Shown here in pieces: positions 12,130 through 24,222 of a stretch of DNA of 64,000 bases. The notes beneath the pieces were generated by a model. The model was not told the DNA's origin. It saw only the letters and a program-made list of their open reading frames with translations, and did no database searches. Within the stretch, counting starts at the first letter, position 1, and every line of letters starts with the position of its first letter. The DNA is from Sebastes aleutianus (Eukaryota; Chordata; Actinopteri; Perciformes; Sebastidae), in assembly GCA_916700875.1 (NCBI GenBank), contig CAKAKS010000004.1:16975444-17039443 (forward strand), read 5' to 3'. The translations under genes and the position numbers were made by a program.

Positions 12130-13977
12130 ATTTCAACATATGTAATTAAATCAATTGACCTTCTTCCTTGTAGTCCAAAAAGTAAATGCTTAAGAATCTA
12201 ATTTGTTTTATTCGTCTGGTAGAAATGATAATGTCAAAAGGTGCCACATAAGAAACCAACATCTGTTGAGCATTTTCATATTATGAAACATCATAAAAGG
12301 CTGTACAGAAAAAGTGAAGCTTCTTTTTAATGGAGGACCAGATAGAGGACAGTGTAGTCTCACTGTGGAACATGAGATGTCTTTTGGCATGTGACTGCTG
12401 AGTAATAAGGCTTAACGCCAACAGGCTTTATTAAGGCAGAACCTAGGCTGAGATTTCAGCTTTGGGCACATATACCATTGTGGCAGATTGCAATGAATCA
12501 CCCCCTCAAATCCCTATCTCACCCCCTCCAGTCTTGTTTTTCGCAACAACACGCCTGCCAAAGCATCAACCCACCCGAGCTGCTGCACCTTTTTTCTCTT
12601 CTGACATAAATTGGCCAAAAACTACTTCATGGATGTTTCTTCTGTGCTCTCAGATGCACACACAAAACACCCTCCACCCCAAATGCGAACTCTAATCATA
12701 TTTGACTGTGTCATTTCGGGGACCTGTGGCGAGGTAAGGGAAGCAGTAAGCTGCTGTTGTCTTAAGGGCAGCATGTGGAGAGTAAGACACATTAATCACA
12801 AGGGCACAGGGAAGGAGCGAGAGAGAAAGGATTGGAGTGTGAGGTGGGTGGTTGAAAGGTTGTACAGCCAGTATTTCCGTCGGTTTGTCACTGCTGTTGT
12901 CTCGCTCGCTGGAGGCACCTGCAGATCAAGTTGGCAGTGCATTGATATTTGTCCACACAACATCAGGTTGGTTAAGTAATCACGTCGCGGAAGCTCTGTT
13001 AAATAAATACATGCAAACGATAGTGGGTATGCAAATACTCCCACAAGATATATCCATGTAGATGCAAAGCAAATGTTTTCTGCCAGTTCATCGTCTAGTG
13101 GATTGAGAGTCATGACTTCAGATGCTTGCAAATATGAATTTTGTATTATATTTGTAATGCTGAGAAGATCCTGAGAGACCAAAACAATATTACAGTACAT
13201 TGAGCATGTTAGGAGCGTTCCCTGCTGATTTGACCAAGTAACAGTGAGGATTGTGAGGAGAAAAATATCAGTTTAGAAAACCATGCAGTAACAATTCACC
13301 AAGGGTTTAAAAGAAGATGTAGATAATAGTTTAATGAATGGATGCACAAATTAACACACAGGCATTTGTGCCTATACCATCATCACCAAGGGAAGATGTC
13401 TTTGTCTCCAGGAGAGACATTTTCCTTGAGGAAACCTAGTTGACACTATGAAGCATCCATTTTCAACGAACAGTGACTTAACAGAAAGAGGCTGATTCCC
13501 TACAGACTGCTCGACAAATCTTTGTACCAAACTTCTGTTAAAAATCAGGAATGATTTGGTGATCTGATGTTAATGCAATAACCGGTTTTGTGCAGCCCGA
13601 GGAACCATGAAAATCATTCCAAAGGCACTGGAAAAATAATCCCTCTAACTCCATTGATCCCTGCAGGCATCCCAGGCTGAAACAGGAAAAAAGGAAACAG
13701 ACCTTGAATCCACTGAGATATGAAACCTCCAAACCTGGAGGCTACCTATTTTTAGATGACTCTGTTTCTTTTGTCTCCTCAGCTCTGGGCAAGATGTTTA
13801 AGTAGGTCCAACTTACTAAACGTCTGCAAGAGCTGATAGGCTTTGTGATGGGGTTACTGTCAATGACGAATGCCAGGGGCCAACATCCTAAGTCCTTTTA
13901 AAATGTTCCCTTCCCAAAAAAGTAAAATCTTCCAGGGACAATGCATCTGCATTACGAGGAAACCATTCAGTTCAGAC
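12130..13977. other. Unique non-coding sequence
   Basis: I see no gene that can be supported. A splice-like pair (acceptor ending 12653, donor GTAAGG at 12734) encloses 80 nt open in one frame; see the findings. The stretch 12480-12530 weakly resembles the interior of the 5023 repeat family. ORFs of 122 and 134 codons overlap on opposite strands at 12611-13200 without domains. Confidence 0.5.
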
Positions 13978-15365
13978 TAGGGGTGGGCGATATATCGAAT
14001 ATACTCGATGTATTGCGGCTTGGTCTACGTGAGATTGAGTAAATGACTATATCGCCAACATCGAGTATTAATATTAATTGTAATTTTTTTTAGCTGCCGG
14101 CATGAGACTCGCTTCAGCGTTTTGCTTCTCCCCCTCCCACAGACACACTCTCCTGGGTGAGTGTGTGTGGCGTAGGAGCAGGGTCTGAAATTAACTTTTT
14201 TTCACTGCCTGCCACTGTGCAGGGGTGGGAGCGTACTGTGCTTTGCTATTGTCATCTATAGTGGTTATTTGCATAAAACACAATTTAAATGATTATGATA
14301 ATTCAAATGTTTGCTATTTAACATATACTGTATCTTGGCTGTGCTGCCCACCGGCTGCTAACAGGTAACGTTAACTACCTCTCCTCCTGTTGATTTCAAC
14401 ACAGATTTGTGGTTCAGTGTGCAGCATTATCGGGGAAGAATATGGTGCTTCCCTCAGGTTTGTTACCGCCACGCTATTGAGCGTTTTTTCTCTCTCCGCC
14501 ATGGCTCCGGTCCCAAACAAACTGAAACATGATGCCGTGTGCGTATGCGTCATTGTGCACATGTAACTGTCGGAAACCATCAATAAGAGGATCCGATAGT
14601 CACGCAGGCATGAGATGCCAAGGAGTCTGACAACTAGGAGCCAGTTCTCTATTCCCATCACTGGCATTTTCCCTGCGTGCCAAAGTGGCGGATAGCCTGA
14701 CAATTTCACTCGCCACTGTCAACAATTTAGCTGTATTTGGCGGGTGCTAATTTCAGACCCTGCGTATGAGCATGGATGTGCCTATGGGGCATGTGTTTTT
14801 TTATCTGGAGGGAAAAAGGGAACACCGAAAGAGTGTGGGAAGAGTCTGGGAAGATCCTGGGAAGAGCGAAAAGGGAAGCTCCAAACGAGTTTATGCGTGT
14901 TGAGGTCGGAAAAGGGGATGGAAGATGCCAGCCTCCACTTCAAAAAGGACGCTACCAACTTTTAATAATTGCCACGGTCTCTGAACATATGAGACATACT
15001 AGTTTTGAACTGCCCATGGGAAGAATGAACATGCAAGAGTCTCCATTCTGGATAAAAAGCTCGGTTTTTGCTGTCTACTTTTCTCTTTTTTAGAGCATGC
15101 CACTTATTTCTCCGACTGTTGTCTCTTGTGTCGTTTCTACCATGTGAATTTTCTCACTGACGCGAGTCGCAATGTTTATGGGAATGCACAAATTTGATTG
15201 GCAGATAGCATCACTGGAGAAGATTTACAATGCATGCAATTGGTCTGTGAGATTCCTGGGCAGAGAAAAGCTGTGTCTGTTAAAATAGAAACGCTCTGTC
15301 AAAATGTTATAATTCTCAATAATTTATCAGTTATAGGTCCGATATATATCGCATATTGCGATATA
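13978..15365 (+). mobile_element. Non-autonomous hAT element (TAGGGGTGGGCGATAT type), hosting a nested element
   Basis: The left end TAGGGGTGGGCGATATATCG is clear. The right side ends in CGATATATATCGCATATTGC, the matching subterminal array, but its last CACCCCTA is missing or degenerate. Flanks GTTCAGAC (13970-13977) and GTTCAGGT (15366-15373) agree at 6 of 8. Without the nested insert, 14179-14770, the element is about 0.8 kb. Its interior has ORFs up to 105 codons but no transposase motif I can name. Confidence 0.65.
14179..14762 (+). mobile_element. Nested hAT MITE (CAGGGTCTGAAATTA type) with 8-bp target duplication
   Basis: The terminal inverted repeats are CAGGGTCTGAAATTAAC (left) and its near-perfect inverse GCTAATTTCAGACCCTG (right). 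Flanks CGTAGGAG (14171-14178) and CGTATGAG (14763-14770) match at 7 of 8. It sits wholly inside the 13978-15365 element, so it is younger. The 112-codon reverse ORF across its right half has no recognisable domain and is probably fortuitous. Confidence 0.85.
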
Positions 15366-16470
15366 GTTCAGGTCACATTTTCTTTACATGACATTTGAAT
15401 TGAAATTTTCTTTAAACCTTCAGGTGTTTGTAGGGTATTGATTAGAAATCCATCAGAACTGAATACCTTGCATGCCCATGCTTCTCATGTGCTACTGTTG
15501 GTTGACAACTGCATCCAAACGTCTGTATTTTCTTTATGCAAGGGATGAAAGGAGGCCGTCAACACACTCTCCAACACATCCATGTTATTATTCCTCTCAC
15601 ATACTAAACCAAACATTATAAAAAAAAACATTCAATGGTTGTGACAGAGGTTATATTTTCATTCAGCTGTCAAACACAGTGCATCTACATGTGCTAAAGC
15701 TCACAGTGTGAAAAGACAGCACTAGCACACAAGCTCTGACAGATGGGTGGTAATAGTGGGTTTAAGACCTGCTGATTGCCCCTTGGTGACATTTAAAATC
15801 ATTCAACCTTTCGTTTTAGCCTCAGGTGCTTCATAGATCAGATGAGTGTTGTTTACAGCTTTTCAAAGGTTTTTCAGGAACAAAAAAAAGATTGCTGAAG
15901 ATGCCATTTTCCGTACGCTTTATTCTTCTTTTCAAAAGTCTGCTGCCTGATTTTTCAACATTTGATAACTGGCTTGATGAAATTATTGAATCTGAGGCTA
16001 TTACATTTTCTATCAAAGAGTAATTGCAATGTCTTCCGAGAGAGTAATTTTTCATCAAGTTCTGCTGATGCCTCCATAGGAAAGAAAGCTATAATAATAA
16101 AAAAAAAACCTCAACAGTCCTTCCACACCGATCACAGCGACCTGTTGTGTGACCAATACAAACAGTTCACTAATGGGCTCTCAATCGCTCTCACCATGGT
16201 AACCTTGTTGCTCCTGCTGAGCGTGATGCTGGTGGTGAGGTGATGCAGTTCAGGTTTGATGGACTTCCTACATAGCTTTCAATTATTTAAACATCAAACC
16301 AAGAGAATAAGCTTACCATGCTTTGTGGCCTATTTCCGTGATCCGGAGCGAGAAAACCCTTACAGGTGTTGACAACGGATGGATGTTGACAGCTATAAAC
16401 TGAAATAGCTTTGTGTTATAATGTCATTGTGCTTGTTATGGAGAGGTAAAGAAAGGTGTATGAACATTGG
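15366..16470. other. Unique non-coding sequence
   Basis: I see no gene or repeat I can name. ORFs of 65-93 codons at 15826-16243 run on both strands and carry no motif. Confidence 0.5.
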
Positions 16471-16488
16471 AGAGAGAGAGAGAGAGAG
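16471..16488. repeat. (AG)9 microsatellite
   Basis: Nine uninterrupted AG units. No other feature is attached to it. Confidence 0.95.
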
Positions 16489-16964
16489 CAGAGGGTTGCA
16501 GTCACGACCAATGCAGAATGGAACCTTGATGCAAGCTGAGGGAAACGTGCAAGATGGTCAGAAGGCTATTAGGGTATGAAACATTTCATTTCCAACATTT
16601 TGTCTCGCCTTCACATCAAACCACTCGCACCAAAACCATCTATTCCCTTTCAGCGGCAGCCTCACTCGATGCCCCCTGCCTTGCAGTGGCCATGCAAAAA
16701 CTGGGACCATCTGTAGCTTCAGTAATGATGATGGCAGAGAGACCTACATGTAGCAAGGCTTTGAAAGCCTTCTCTTTGACTTTGGTGTGCCAAGATTAGC
16801 GCCTAGGATCCAGCTGCTGCTCCTGGAGCATCGCAGCAGCTTTGAAATCTCAAATGAGGAGCAAGAAGGAACGTTGCCTGTAATTATCCATAATGCATCT
16901 GGTTTTCTGCATCTCTATCTCTGTGACCACATATAGTATAGTAGTAAACATATAGTAGCCAAAA

Positions 16965-17175
16965 TATGTGTATATACACATACTGTATATACATACATAT
17001 ACACATATACTGTATATATATTTACATGTATATGTATTTAAATATGTATACATACTGTACATATATATGTACTGTATATATACAAATATACACATATATA
17101 CATACACACACATATAATACACATGTGTAATGCACATATATACACATACAGTACATCTGTATTACATACATACAC
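16965..17175. repeat. Interrupted ATAC/ATGT alternating purine-pyrimidine tract
   Basis: About 210 bp consist almost entirely of TATA, CATA, TACA and TGTA steps, with the motif ACTGTATATA recurring about three times. The alternation explains the tyrosine/isoleucine-rich reverse ORFs here, which are not genes. Such tracts can adopt cruciform or Z-like structure and are prone to length change. Confidence 0.9.
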
Positions 17176-18386
17176 ATTTAGTTGCCTTGATTTTGCATCA
17201 CTCTTAATGCTGACCGATCTGTTGGGACAAACACTGACATGCTGCATGATTGGTAAAATACTATTTTTGCTCAGCTCATGAAAATGAATTAATAATGAAA
17301 AGCTGTAATTTCTGTCATTCTAACTAAAAGGGGAATGGTTTGGATTTTTGCTCTCTGATCATTGTGACTCACATGTGGACTACAGCCCAATAGGATAGAT
17401 GTCTAAGGTACAATAAACTAAACTAAATGTTAATAGAAAAATTGTATTGTTATATCAGTGCCAATGTATTATCTGTGTATCATTTCTCTTTGATCTGAAT
17501 ACTGACTGCTAGATGTGGATGTGAATGCAGTTCTAAAGATGAATGAAATCAGTTGTTCAAATGCATAAATGACTTGACAGCTATTTCTGAAAATCTGATA
17601 TCCCTTTATAAAAAGTTTCTCCTTTTTCCAGGTAATTATGCGAACGAATAAATCCACTATGTTTTTTTTTTACATTTCAAAAGCAAGGAGACTGAATTAT
17701 TATTCACTAGGGATAGGAATTTTGGACATAACAAATATGTCATGTTTTGAGAAAATTAGTAATATATTGATGTCACAGACACAGAATGGAAAAAAGGCAT
17801 GAATCATCGGTAGCTTTTTCTGTTGTTTGATTTCTTCCATTTTTCAATGCAAAGCAACTGTAACAGAAGTATTTTTCTCAGTGTTATTATGAATTCCTCT
17901 GAATCAGTTTTACTTTGAAAGCAAATGCTAAAGGACGAGCAATTCAAGGATCTTATCACTCAATCAGATACTTCTTGCATCTTGGTTAAAACTCATATTT
18001 ACACTGTATCACACAGCATCTTTAATAATGAAAGAAGAAATGAGCCGCACACATTCAGTGTCTTACTGTATTCATATTGAGCTGATATGATTCCATTGCT
18101 AACTCTGCACGCTGCGAATGACATGAGGTGGTGTGATCTGAAAGGGAGAGACGTGATAATGCCACTGTTTATTTTAGGTTGTAGCGACTGCAATGCCAAG
18201 GTTTTATTATGTTTATTATTAAAAACACAAATGATCAACATCAGTGCTGGAGAAACCTAACAAGAGATATTTACATCGAAGGCCTTGCAGTGCCAGGAGA
18301 ACGCCACCAACAACAACAACAACAATACACAAAAGAGTCTGCCACTATCTGACTATCTCAAGGCCATACAGAGGCTGCAATACCAT
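17176..18386. other. Unique non-coding sequence
   Basis: I recognise no gene. A short interrupted (CAA)n run lies at 18304-18325. Confidence 0.5.
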
Positions 18387-18718
18387 TAGAAGGGTCACGA
18401 TTTTGAGTCTAAATCAGAAATCGATCGAAATTAGCTTCCGATTACGACCATGGAAATCAAAAGCAGATGCGGCAATTATGTTTTTTCTCCCCAACTATTT
18501 CCATGCATCTGATGCAACAGCCACCTCACTCATGGTTAAAACTATAAACCAGCACAAAAACCACAATTACCAGCTTAAGCCACCACGTTCTGAACAGACA
18601 CATGACATTACAAACACTAACAAAAGTCAACATTTGTATTTTGGAAATCGAATCGAATCATGACCTTAAAATCGAAAGCCAAACCGAATCATGGATTTGG
18701 AGAATCGTGACACCCCTA
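18387..18718 (+). mobile_element. Non-autonomous hAT MITE (TAGGGGTGTCACGATT type)
   Basis: The right end, read inward, is TAGGGGTGTCACGATTCTCC, followed by TCGATTTTAAGG and GATTCGATTCGATT arrays. The left end is a decayed TAGAAGGGTCACGATTTTGA. Flanks AATACCAT (18379-18386) and AATGCAAT (18719-18726) agree at 6 of 8. The reading frame crossing it (18244-18663) starts outside the element and is spurious. Confidence 0.78.
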
Positions 18719-21413
18719 AATGCAATGCTGTCATATCCAAAACAGAGAAAACAGACATGCACATGTGATAAATTGAATTTGAAAGATGGATGTAAAAAGT
18801 TTGTAGCCTGCTGTTTCGTGGAAGACTGCGGTCAGCATTGACTGACAAGTCTGCATGGCAGAAAACGTATCAAATGTCAGAAAAAACTTCTCAAACCATT
18901 CCTGCAGCATAATACGCTCCTCTGCTGTCCATCTATATGCCCATTATGTTCCAAATAGTCACATTTTCTCCATAATATAGCTAAATGTAGTGCTTCCCTC
19001 TCAATCCTCAATTAATTCTCACCACTCCTATTGGATGTCCACACTTCAAACTGATTAGATCTGTCTTTCTTTCACAAATTTCCAAAGCCTTTATTGTTGT
19101 ATTTACTGCAGAACTGAGCCTCACAGTAGGTGTGAACAACAGATAGGAGCCTTATGTTGCTTTTGTCTTTTGGTCTCGTTAAAAAAGGAGCATTTACAGT
19201 ATACTTTACGATGCCTCCCAAACAGGAGAAGTGGGACTGGAGGAACTAATAGAAAAGAGTGTATAATACTGCCGTTTTCTCTGGAGTACCAAGAGGACTG
19301 AGACCCACAGCACTAAATCATGTGCAACAATTTTCTTGGGAATGGTGTACTATATCAGAACAATTCACTGACAAAACTGACACCATCTGAAACGCAAAAA
19401 GACATGAAATTTTGTCATAAGGCTCTGCTTCATTTTTTTCCTCTCCACAGCCTGATCTCTCCCACAAACTGTGTCATTATAACAAGACCGTTTGCTCTTC
19501 CCTTTTCAAACACCTCTAAAGTAGCAAGTCGCTAGTAGTCTAAGAAATCCCTTCAAGGAGCGATCCACATATTTACTTTTAACTGCAGTGATGCAACTCA
19601 CTAAAATCCTTGTCAGCTGCTCTACCTCTGTGATGCATGTTAAACACACAGCGTAACAGACCAAGGGTCGTTGGTTATGATGGCTAATTATGTGCAGCAT
19701 AGAATATGGATTATTGCCAACCGTGGATCACGCAGCCCGTGAAAAGGAAAAAGCAATGATTACATATTCGCTGCCAGTCACAGTTAAAATCCCTTTCTGC
19801 ATTCAAACAGGTTTTCCTCGGCGTTGCGGTACATTATAACACCATCAACATTTTTTTTTTACAGATGCCATCATCTCTCCACACACATATCTCTCTACAA
19901 ATACTCGGGTGTGCAACGTTCCATAAGATGCACAACTTTGTAAGTCTGTATTTTTTGTACGTGTAATGAATGTCTGAAAAGAGACACGAGGCAAAAAGAC
20001 AAAGAAAGAAGGAGAAAGTGATTGTGCTCATGCAGACGGGTATGATTAATCTGACAGTATATGTGGCACAGGTGCTGAGCCTCACAGAATGATGATAAAC
20101 CTGGGGTATTTGCCCAATGGCCATTATAATTACTGATTCTCTAATCCAATCTGTCACACCCATCATCCCCACAAGAAAATATGATTGAATATTTTAGCTG
20201 CCTCCATTTGTTATAATTTCTATTTTCTCTTCACTTTGTTGAAAGTTTCTTTTTTTACAATACAGCTTTTCTATATGATGTGAAAATCTTAGAGGAGAGA
20301 TGTTTCTGGGGATTCACCTGTTACCCCACTTAATTAGCACATCTTGTCAGCACTCAGGTGCTGAGAAATTCCCTTTGGAGTTGAGCATTAGAGCAATCAC
20401 TCAACAAGTCTGCCAGTCAAGTCAAGGTAAAGAAAAACTCACCTTCACATGAATACATTTAGCAGGTCCAAATTCCAACACTCGGAGTGTGTACCAGTGT
20501 TGAGCCCTTGATGCATTCTAGCTATCGATGTTCTGTGCGGACTGATTAAGGTTTGTTTTCAGTCCTAAGTGAAGAACATCAAAGTGTAATGGGGAAGTGA
20601 CTTTTTTAATTGACTGTTCTCACCGTGGTTCAACCAATTTCCGTAAACCGATACCGACAGAGATAGTGCTGGATTGAAAAGAAAGATATTTAATATATAT
20701 TTATTTTCTGTTGCTTTGAATTTGAATGTCAAAAAACAATCTTTTCAGGGATGAAAAGGCCTCTGACGTGACGATTAAATCATGAGAAATTAAGCATGAC
20801 TGCTTCAGATCAAGATGAATTTCAATCATACTCTCAGTGGACCGCATGATTTGTTGATATCTGATTAAAAGGCCACCCTTAATCGACCTAAACTCAAATT
20901 ACTATGCTGTACTTTCTGAGCCGAGTACCAGCACTGGCCATATGAAAATATTCTAATCTTGATGGTTTGTATGTGTTATATATAGATATTCTATATTTAC
21001 CATATGGTTAACAAATCCAATTAAAAGACCAACAATGAATTGATCCTACTAACACCAGTGTTTCCGCTGATAAATCTACTTCAATACGTTACTAGTTGTA
21101 CACGCGTTTGTTGCACTACCCGCGAAGCCCGATCAGCTGTTTTAGGACATTATTTTGCCTTTTACGTCCCCTGCCAATCATGAACAAACCTAAAGGAAAT
21201 ATGTGAAAAACTAAATTGTCATTATCTACGAAAACGATATGATGTTGGAATCAGGCACTTGATTTTAATTTTTTTTTAATATATATAAAATAACGCTAAG
21301 AGTCTACAGCCATGCTAGCGTTTGTGAGAGGTTTAATTAGGAACAGCAATGCTTTGAGCTAAAGATGGAAACACCACAACTCTATGCTCCCATCTCAAAA
21401 CTCACCATCCAAT
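18719..21413. other. Unique non-coding sequence
   Basis: I recognise no gene. Around 20640-20740 (TTTCCGTAAACCGATACCG) may be an eroded end of a hAT-type repeat, but no partner end was found. A poly-T run lies at about 19851-19860. Confidence 0.5.
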
Positions 21414-21727
21414 TAGGGCAGCACGATTTTGAAAAAAGATCTAAATGCGATTATTTTGGAATGATATTGCAATTGCGATATGATTGCAATATTAGATCAT
21501 TATGATTACATTGAAAAACTGAAAAACATTAACATTAATTATGGTGTGATTTATGTGGGGATCTGTAACAAACAAAGATGTTTTCCACAATATTTAATTT
21601 AAAATGGTATTTTGACACACATTTCGCCTTAAACAAATATTGCGATTTCCTCCTCATCCTGCGATTTGAAAATTGCAGTAGGACATATTGCGATTTCAAT
21701 AAAATTTTGATTAATTGTGCAGCCCTA
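21414..21727 (+). mobile_element. Non-autonomous hAT MITE (TAGGGCTGCA type) with perfect 8-bp target duplication
   Basis: It is bounded by TAGGGCAGCACGATTTT and, read inward from the right, TAGGGCTGCACAATTAATC. The flanking octamers CATCCAAT (21406-21413 and 21728-21735) are identical. Interior: repeated GCGAT and CAATATTG-type motifs. A second, inverted and more decayed copy lies at 47807-48019 and shares CTACTGCAATTTTCAAATCG. Confidence 0.93.
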
Positions 21728-22331
21728 CATCCAATAGAATATCCAAGTCTGCTACCAACTTCACCCACAAAGAGCGGCCAGACCGAAACTCCTACCACGG
21801 TGAGCAATCAGCCCTCAATCATTGGGGTTTTTACAAAGGCAACAAGATATAAAACATGAGAGTCAACGGCGGCGAGACTGTACGAGACAAGTTACTACCA
21901 GTTGATTGATCTGATTTATTGATCTCAGAATGCCCTTGTGTAAAATAGCACTTAGTGCCAATACATTGGGGCCACTTATGGGTATTGAAATATATGCATC
22001 TCCCGTCCATAGATATTTATATCTATTGCTGTCTCTCTTCAGCTTTTTTTTGGACGATAATTTCGTATATTGTTGTTTTTGTTTTTTTAAAGCAATATCG
22101 TCAGTAGGGGAATTTCAATATCGCTCAACCCAAGTGTGTGCAAAGTTTCCCCTCGGTGAAACATAGATATACATAGAGGTCAAGAGAGAAACTAGTGTGA
22201 CGGTAAATTACCGCACGACTCACACTGAGCTCGACTGAAACCAAACACCCGATTATGTTCCGTCATTGCATCGATGCAGAATCGTCCACATCACGATGCA
22301 TCCTAGAAATCGAGAAATTTCCACTCCTCTA
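21728..22331. mobile_element. hAT-type element fragment; right end recognisable
   Basis: The right part (about 22200-22331) read inward from 22331 gives TAGAGGAGTGGAAATTTCTC, then GATTTCTAGGATGCATCGTG and TGCATCGATGCAATGACGG, a known fish hAT-type end. A possible inner end TAGGGGAATTTCAATATCG at 22105 does not give matching flanks. The part 21728-22100 is unassigned and may belong to the same composite insertion. Confidence 0.45.
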
Positions 22332-23223
22332 ATATGTACATGACATTTTCTTTATCCGCCGTAGATACAAAGCTGTTAGCCAGTTGCCAGTCCTGCTTCT
22401 GATGGATGCTGTTTTCTCAGTGCTGTTAGTGCTTTTCAAATTGTTATTCAGGAACAGCAATTAGACATACACAAGTCTCAAGGTCAAATGTAATGGCCTC
22501 CTTTATAAACAAGACATCAACAGGCTGTGCTCTGATATACAATGGTTTTTATAGTAACAAAAGCAAAGGCATAAGACTGATAAGACTTTGGCTTACTGTA
22601 GCGGGGATTTGATGGCACTGAGTTGAATACTAAAAGCAGACATTTTTAATACTGCATGCTGTGCTCAGTTCAGCTCTCTACTTCTGACTCATAGTCCATA
22701 AAGTAAATAATGATGCAGCATCATATTTTAGACTTGTTTTCATTGGAATATGCCACTAATGACAGCTTGATCTATTCTTAAAAGGCAAACAGCATTGCAG
22801 CTTCTATTTAGATGATTCACTATGACCGGGCGTATTGTTTTTCACCGCTTTTGTTCACTCTTTATCCTAAACCATGTCACCTTGGACCAAATCTCACAGT
22901 AATTCACATGGATAATAATGAATAGACAAAGGCCACTTCATCCAAAATCAAAATATAATAATTATACCCAGCCTCCTGATTCTCCCCCCCCCCCCCAACT
23001 TGAAAATTCATCAGCAAAGGGAGCAGAAATGGGACCTGTCAGAATATCCATCATCGTTGTCAGAAAAATCACATCTGTATTCATCAATAGACACGGGGCA
23101 AAATGTGAACCTGCTTATCATCCCTCATGGGTCGCCTTTAAGGGTCACTCTTGAAAAGTCAAAGACAGATTCTGAATGCTGAGATAGAAGCTCTATTGTG
23201 CTAAATTTACTGGTATATATGTA
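22332..23223. other. Unique non-coding sequence with a C13 run
   Basis: I recognise no gene. The main oddity is an uninterrupted run of 13 C at 22984-22996. Confidence 0.55.
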
Positions 23224-23820
23224 CAGTGGAAACCGCTTATAGTGATCAGGTTACAGTGATCAACCGCTTATATGAATCAAAAGCTATGGAGAGAATCATT
23301 CCTATACAGATGATGTTTAAATAATTTGCTAATAATAATCAAGACGTCCTCTTACAGTGTTTATGTTGGGTCTTTTCATACATGACAACATATGGGGACA
23401 AAATCCAAACTACAAAATATGACAAAAAGAACCAACGAGATGTGCCAGCGAAGCTTGGTGTTCCTCGGACTACCTTGTCATAGGTGCTAGTGATGGAGAC
23501 AGAAAACGTATGTGCACGGGGAGACTACCTGTGGTTGAACCTGCCCTCGTCAAGTGGATTGATAATGCCCGGTCACATTATGCCCCATTGAGCGGGCCCT
23601 TGGTGAGTAACAGTACAGTAATTTGAAAAGCGTTTGAAACAGCTGGACTCTATTTTGAAACGGTCAATAAAATTCAGCAAAGCCGTCCATTTCATTACTT
23701 TATATTCATGTAAAAAATATACGAATGTCAATTAGATGATAATCTGCATGAGAAATACAGAAAAAGAAAAAAAATATGGTTATAATAATCATCCGTCTAT
23801 ATTATCCGTTATTGGAAACA
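23224..23820 (+). pseudogene. Decayed pogo/Tigger-like DNA transposon with transposase DNA-binding remnant
   Basis: The left end CAGTGGAAACCGCTTATAGT, preceded by TA, is typical of pogo/Tigger elements; the right end (ATTATCCGTTATTGGAAACA, then TA at 23821) is a plausible eroded inverse. Inside, two out-of-phase segments resemble the two helix-turn-helix domains of this transposase class. From 23430 the frame reads NQRDVPAKLGVPRTTLS and then a stop, like the Psq-type HTH. From 23534, shifted by two, it reads VEPALVKWIDNARSHYAPLS, then GPLV, matching the CENP-B/Tc5-type HTH pattern (W, AR, P.SGP). A frameshift and stops disrupt it and the DDE catalytic part is absent, so the copy is dead. Family assignment is by pattern memory; the right boundary is the weak point. 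Confidence 0.7.
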
Positions 23821-24049
23821 TATATATAATGGTTAGAAAGCTCACCAGCAACATCTGTTGGTTAAAATTTTAACGCATTATAGGAAAACAACACGTCTTA
23901 GATCAGTGTTTTTTTACCCTCACGCTTCCAACTGCATCACAAGCTACCTAGTTACCTAGCAACCTTAGCTAGCTAGCCTAACTGTCATGAAATGATACAC
24001 CCTATGGAACCTGTGTTATATCTTTTTTAAATTCTCAATTCTGCGTATC
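23821..24049. other. Short unassigned spacer
   Basis: AT-rich sequence with an AGCTAGCTAGC palindrome at about 23965-23975. It may be the left part of the hAT fragment that follows. Confidence 0.35.
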
Positions 24050-24222
24050 CGTCGGTGATGCTGTTATCACAGAAGCTATAGGGCTCTACCTTAATGCTGC
24101 CGTCACTGGCCCGCACTGGGCCTCCATTAAAAAAGACACTTGGCCACTGGCCTGTGCTGGGTTCTGCCCACAGATAAAGATACTTGCCAACGTGCATAAC
24201 AACTTTTCTGGCGGAAACCCTG
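24050..24222 (-). mobile_element. hAT element end (CAGGGTTTCCGCC type), truncated
   Basis: Read on the minus strand from 24222: CAGGGTTTCCGCCAGAAAAG, then GGCCAGTGGCCAAGTGTC, as in the copies at 25561 and 42243. Only one end is present and the left limit is uncertain. The 72-codon reverse ORF here has no recognisable domain. Confidence 0.55.

Noticed and set aside
12611..13200. Overlapping ORFs of 122 (+) and 134 (-) codons
   Set aside because: Opposite-strand overlap, no recognisable family and mixed composition; most likely chance.
13783..13805. Strong acceptor TTTTGTCTCCTCAG followed by LGKMFK and a stop
   Set aside because: It would be a very short terminal exon with nothing upstream to join; strong-looking acceptors are common by chance.
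16850..17247. Two tyrosine/isoleucine/cysteine-rich reverse ORFs
   Set aside because: They are translations of the TATACA tract, not genes.
17698..17770. CACTAGGGATAGGAATT as a hAT end
   Set aside because: No partner end or flank duplication was found nearby.
18244..18663. 139-codon ORF
   Set aside because: It begins outside and runs into the interior of a hAT MITE; the lysine/arginine/threonine-rich product reflects repeat sequence.
22097..22339. 22105-22331 as a complete hAT MITE
   Set aside because: The flanks ATCGTCAG and ATATGTAC do not match and the left terminus aligns poorly; only the right end is accepted.
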